From contig NZ_JAAEDI010000020.1 of NCBI RefSeq assembly GCF_018129025.1, forward strand, positions 1-64,000: 64,000 bases of DNA. Reading direction: 5' to 3'. A program made the translations under genes and the position numbers. Under the pieces are notes generated by a model, which saw only the letters and a program-made list of their open reading frames with translations, searched no databases and was not told the origin of the DNA. The DNA is from Neoroseomonas terrae (GTDB taxonomy: Bacteria > Pseudomonadota > Alphaproteobacteria > Acetobacterales > Acetobacteraceae). Positions 61,552 through 64,000 of this stretch are shown one piece after another. Every line of letters begins with the position of its first letter. Position 1 is the first letter of the stretch.

Positions 61552-62312
61552 AGCTCGCGCTATCCGAAGCAGGGGAGGGCCCGCCGCTGATCCTCCTGCA
61601 CGGGTTGTTCGGCGCCGGACAGAACTGGGGCGGCATCCGCCGGGCGCTGGCGCCGCGGTTCCGTGTGCTGACGCCGGACCTGCGCAACCATGGTACCTCT
61701 CCGCGCGCTGCGGCGATGGACTACGCCACCATGGCCGAGGACATCGTCGAGACGATGCACGCCGCCGGCCTGTCGCGGGCTGCGGTGCTCGGCCATTCGA
61801 TGGGCGGCAAGGTGGCGATGGCGCTGGCGCTGGCGCACCCCGATCGCGTGGAGCGGCTGGTTGTCGCCGACATCGCGCCGATACGCTACAAACCCACGCT
61901 GCGCGGCTACATCGACGCCATGCAGGCGGTCCCGCTGCGCCCCGGCCTGACGCGCAAGGATGCCGATGCGGCGCTGGCCGCGGCCGTCCCGGAAGCGGGC
62001 ATCCGGGCCTTCCTGCTGCAAAGCCTGCGCTTCGAGGAAGACCCGCCATCCTGGCGCCTCGGCCTGCCGGAACTTGCCGCCGCCATGCCGGTCATCGAGG
62101 ATTTCGATCCGCCCGCGGGCGCGCGATATGACGGCCCGGTGCTGGTCATGGGCGGCGCCCTGTCGCCCTACATCAGGCCGGAGCATCACGACGCCTTTCG
62201 CGCGCTGTTCCCGCACGCGACCTTCGCGACGGTCCCCAAGGCAGGCCACTGGATCCATGCCGAGAACCCGCAGGGCTTCCTGGAGGCGCTGGAGCCGTTC
62301 CTCGCCGGTTAG
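61548..62312 (+). CDS. Alpha/beta hydrolase (YbfF-like)
   Basis: 254 residues. Oxyanion LLHGLFGAGQNW, nucleophile GHSMGGK at about 87-93, acid region PVLVMGGALSPYI and the catalytic His in KAGHWIHAENP. The RNHGTSP motif after VLTPDL is a mark of YbfF/2-succinyl-type esterases. Esterase or thioesterase activity is likely. Confidence 0.92.
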   Translation: MKLALSEAGEGPPLILLHGLFGAGQNWGGIRRALAPRFRVLTPDLRNHGTSPRAAAMDYATMAEDIVETMHAAGLSRAAVLGHSMGGKVAMALALAHPDRVERLVVADIAPIRYKPTLRGYIDAMQAVPLRPGLTRKDADAALAAAVPEAGIRAFLLQSLRFEEDPPSWRLGLPELAAAMPVIEDFDPPAGARYDGPVLVMGGALSPYIRPEHHDAFRALFPHATFATVPKAGHWIHAENPQGFLEALEPFLAG

Positions 62313-62402
62313 AGCCGATCGCATTCGGCTTGAGGCATCAGCGCACGCGACGATGCTCGCGCGACGGAAGGCCGGCGCAGGCGGCCTGAGCGCGAGCGAC
62401 CT

Positions 62403-62837
62403 CTAGGCCGGCGCCACCCAGGCGAGGATATGGGTGCCGACCAGGCAGGTCTCGCCGTCCTGGTTCACCACCTCCAGCCGCGCGCGCGTCCGGCCCCGCG
62501 CGTCGTCCACCTCCTCGATGACGTAGCGGGCGGTCAGAGTCTCCCCGGCGAAGACGGGCCGGGTGAAGCGGATGCGGTCATACCCGGCCGAGACCGGCGT
62601 CCCGGCGGCCCCGCGCGCGACGGAACGGCGCGACATCATGCTCGCTGTCGTGGACAGCAGCCCCATCACAAGCGCCCCATGCGCGATGCAGCGCCCGAAC
62701 GCCGTGCGCGCCGCGAAATCCGGGTCGGTATGCACCGGATCGTCGTCGCCGCTGATGCGGGCGAAGGCGGCGATGTCCTCCGCCCCGATGGTCCGCATGT
62801 ACTCGGCCGCCTCGCCGGCTTCGAGCCAAGTCTTCAC
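62403..62837 (-). CDS. MaoC family dehydratase/hydratase
   Basis: 144 residues, single hotdog. The hydratase motif reads FARISGDDDPVHTDPDFA (Asp and His at about 32-37) and GRCIAHGALVMGLLST, matching (R)-specific enoyl-CoA hydratases. The GTG start overlaps the stop of the CoA-transferase gene (GTGA). Probably hydrates an enoyl-CoA made by that enzyme. Confidence 0.9.
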   Translation of the reverse strand: MKTWLEAGEAAEYMRTIGAEDIAAFARISGDDDPVHTDPDFAARTAFGRCIAHGALVMGLLSTTASMMSRRSVARGAAGTPVSAGYDRIRFTRPVFAGETLTARYVIEEVDDARGRTRARLEVVNQDGETCLVGTHILAWVAPA

Positions 62838-64000
62838 GCCAGCCGCGCCGCCGCCGCGCGGCCCGGCCGCGGCTTCAACCGCGCCGCCAGCCCCATCGGC
62901 CCATCCGCGAACAGCGCCGCGTCCATCGTCCTCAGGGAGGGCGACACGGCGGGCCGGAAGTCCATCGCGCCGATCACCTCCTCGACCGCGAGGCCCGGCG
63001 CGATCTCCATGAGTTCCGGCCCATCTTCGCCAAGCCGGAACACGGCGCGTTCCGTCACATACAACACCTGTTGCCCCCGCTCCCGCGCATAGGGGCCGGA
63101 GAAGGAGATCTGTTCCACCTGCCGCACAGCCTTCTTCGAATCCCCGGCCGTCAGCGTGCCGCCGAACACGACGCGCCCCGCCCCCTGGCTGATGTTCACG
63201 AATCCGCCCGGCCCGACGATCCGCCCGCCGAAGCGCGAGACGTTCACGTTCCCTGCCGCATCGAATTCCGCGAAGGACAGGAAGGCGAGGTCGAGCCCGC
63301 CGCCATCGTAGAAATCGAACTGATAGGGCTGGTCGATCTGCGCATCCGGGCTGCTTGCCGCGCCTGCCTCGTTCCCGCTCGCCGGCGCGCCGCCGATGTT
63401 GCCCTGCTCGTTGGTCAGGCAGATGCGGTCCAGCATCGCTTCCTCCGCCGCGACATTGGCGATGCCCGTGGAGATCCCCGAACCGAGGTTGCAGATCGCG
63501 CCTTCGAACAGTTCCATCGCGCCACGCCGCGCGACGATGCGCCGCGGCCCGGGCGGCAGGCGTGGCACCTCGTCCAGCGCCACGCGGTGATGACCGGAAT
63601 AGGCGAGGCTGTCCTGCGTCTCGTAGGTCTGCCATTGCTCCGGCACGATGACGAAGGCATCGATCAGGATACCCGGCACCTTGACCATCTTCGGATGCAG
63701 CGTGCCGCGGGCTACCCGCCGCTTCGCCTGCGCGATCACCGGCGCGCCCTGCCGCCGCGCCGCCTGCGCGATGGACAGCATCTCGAGCGTCACCGCCTCA
63801 TGCTCCATCGAGAGGTTGCCGGCCTCGTCGATCGCCGAGCCGCGGATGAAGGCGACGTCGATCCTGTAGGGCCTGTAGAACAGGTACTCCTCGCCGTGCA
63901 GCGTCAGGACCTCGATCAGATCCTCGGTCGCTCGCCGGCTCTGCCGCCCGCCGCCGATGCGCGGATCGATGAAGGTGCGCAGCCCCACCTTGGTCAGCAA
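62834..64000 (-). CDS. Acyl-CoA:acetate/3-ketoacid CoA-transferase (5' end cut by window edge)
   Basis: At least 388 residues; the gene runs past the window edge, so the N-terminal part is missing. It is the fused alpha-beta type (YdiF/short-chain CoA-transferase). Seen blocks: DVAFIRGSAIDEAGNLSMEHEAVTLEML of the alpha half, LGSGISTGIANVAAEEAMLDR with TNEQGNIGGAPASG (the catalytic Glu is likely in this stretch), and DFYDGGGLDLAFLSFAEFDAAGNVNVSRFG of the beta half. Co-transcribed with MaoC. Confidence 0.9.
   Translation of the reverse strand: MLTKVGLRTFIDPRIGGGRQSRRATEDLIEVLTLHGEEYLFYRPYRIDVAFIRGSAIDEAGNLSMEHEAVTLEMLSIAQAARRQGAPVIAQAKRRVARGTLHPKMVKVPGILIDAFVIVPEQWQTYETQDSLAYSGHHRVALDEVPRLPPGPRRIVARRGAMELFEGAICNLGSGISTGIANVAAEEAMLDRICLTNEQGNIGGAPASGNEAGAASSPDAQIDQPYQFDFYDGGGLDLAFLSFAEFDAAGNVNVSRFGGRIVGPGGFVNISQGAGRVVFGGTLTAGDSKKAVRQVEQISFSGPYARERGQQVLYVTERAVFRLGEDGPELMEIAPGLAVEEVIGAMDFRPAVSPSLRTMDAALFADGPMGLAARLKPRPGRAAAARLA

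Overview
This is a very GC-rich bacterial chromosome segment with tightly packed genes. The dcw order mraZ-rsmH-ftsL, a type A RNase P RNA, a DUF1127 protein, PqiABC and especially eight stand-alone Bug/TctC solute receptors suggest an alphaproteobacterium, most likely Acetobacteraceae of the Roseomonas type. The placement is inferred from gene content; I could not run a search.

Layout. 1-2304 (minus): start of the division cluster (ftsL cut by the window edge, rsmH, mraZ) with a phased GGGA repeat array and a leader hairpin upstream. 2305-4723: DUF393 protein, rnpB with its terminator hairpin, a LysR regulator divergent from a DUF1127 protein. 5025-6214: a Xre/RES toxin-antitoxin pair with a palindromic operator over its promoter. 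6192-10842 (minus): glutaminase, MFS transporter, asparaginase and an LpxR-like lipid A deacylase in one probable operon. 11028-15317 (minus): pqiABC and a cysteine-free member of the Asp/Glu/hydantoin racemase family. 15460-19185 (plus): five-gene catabolic operon (two metallo-beta-lactamase hydrolases, class II aldolase, carboxymuconolactone decarboxylase-like protein, 3-hydroxyisobutyrate dehydrogenase-like enzyme). 19440-28004: glpD, a Bug receptor, gltA, a degenerate nuclease-like protein, a CYTH-CHAD protein with SixA, a DUF6134 protein and a creatininase-family amidohydrolase. 28461-38666: a catabolic island with Bug receptors, a NodB-fold hydrolase, amidase, PhnA-like protein, fumarylacetoacetase-like hydrolase and an M20 peptidase. 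38789-46087: thioesterase, DUF1194 protein, Bug receptor with sulfurtransferase, an osmF-yehYXW type osmolyte ABC transporter and a CBS protein. 46252-50833: CoA-transferase with enoyl-CoA hydratase, DenD-like epimerase, diaminopropionate ammonia-lyase. 50905-57235: ugpBAEC and two tandem Bug receptors. 57255-64000: LivK-type receptor, quinone oxidoreductase, SDR, small membrane ORF, EamA transporter, alpha/beta hydrolase, and a MaoC/CoA-transferase pair cut by the right edge.

The genes fit an organism that scavenges many small organic acids, amides and amino acids: periplasmic receptors and ABC systems bring them in, and hydrolases, lyases, dehydrogenases and CoA enzymes feed them to the TCA cycle (gltA lies in the window).

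The least explained feature is a family of intergenic elements (about 224-273 bp when complete; four complete copies and one half copy) at 3' ends of genes. Each end carries its own hairpin, the two ends can pair with each other, and copies differ by paired compensatory changes, so a conserved folded structure seems to be maintained. I saw no tRNA, rRNA, CRISPR array, transposase or prophage gene.
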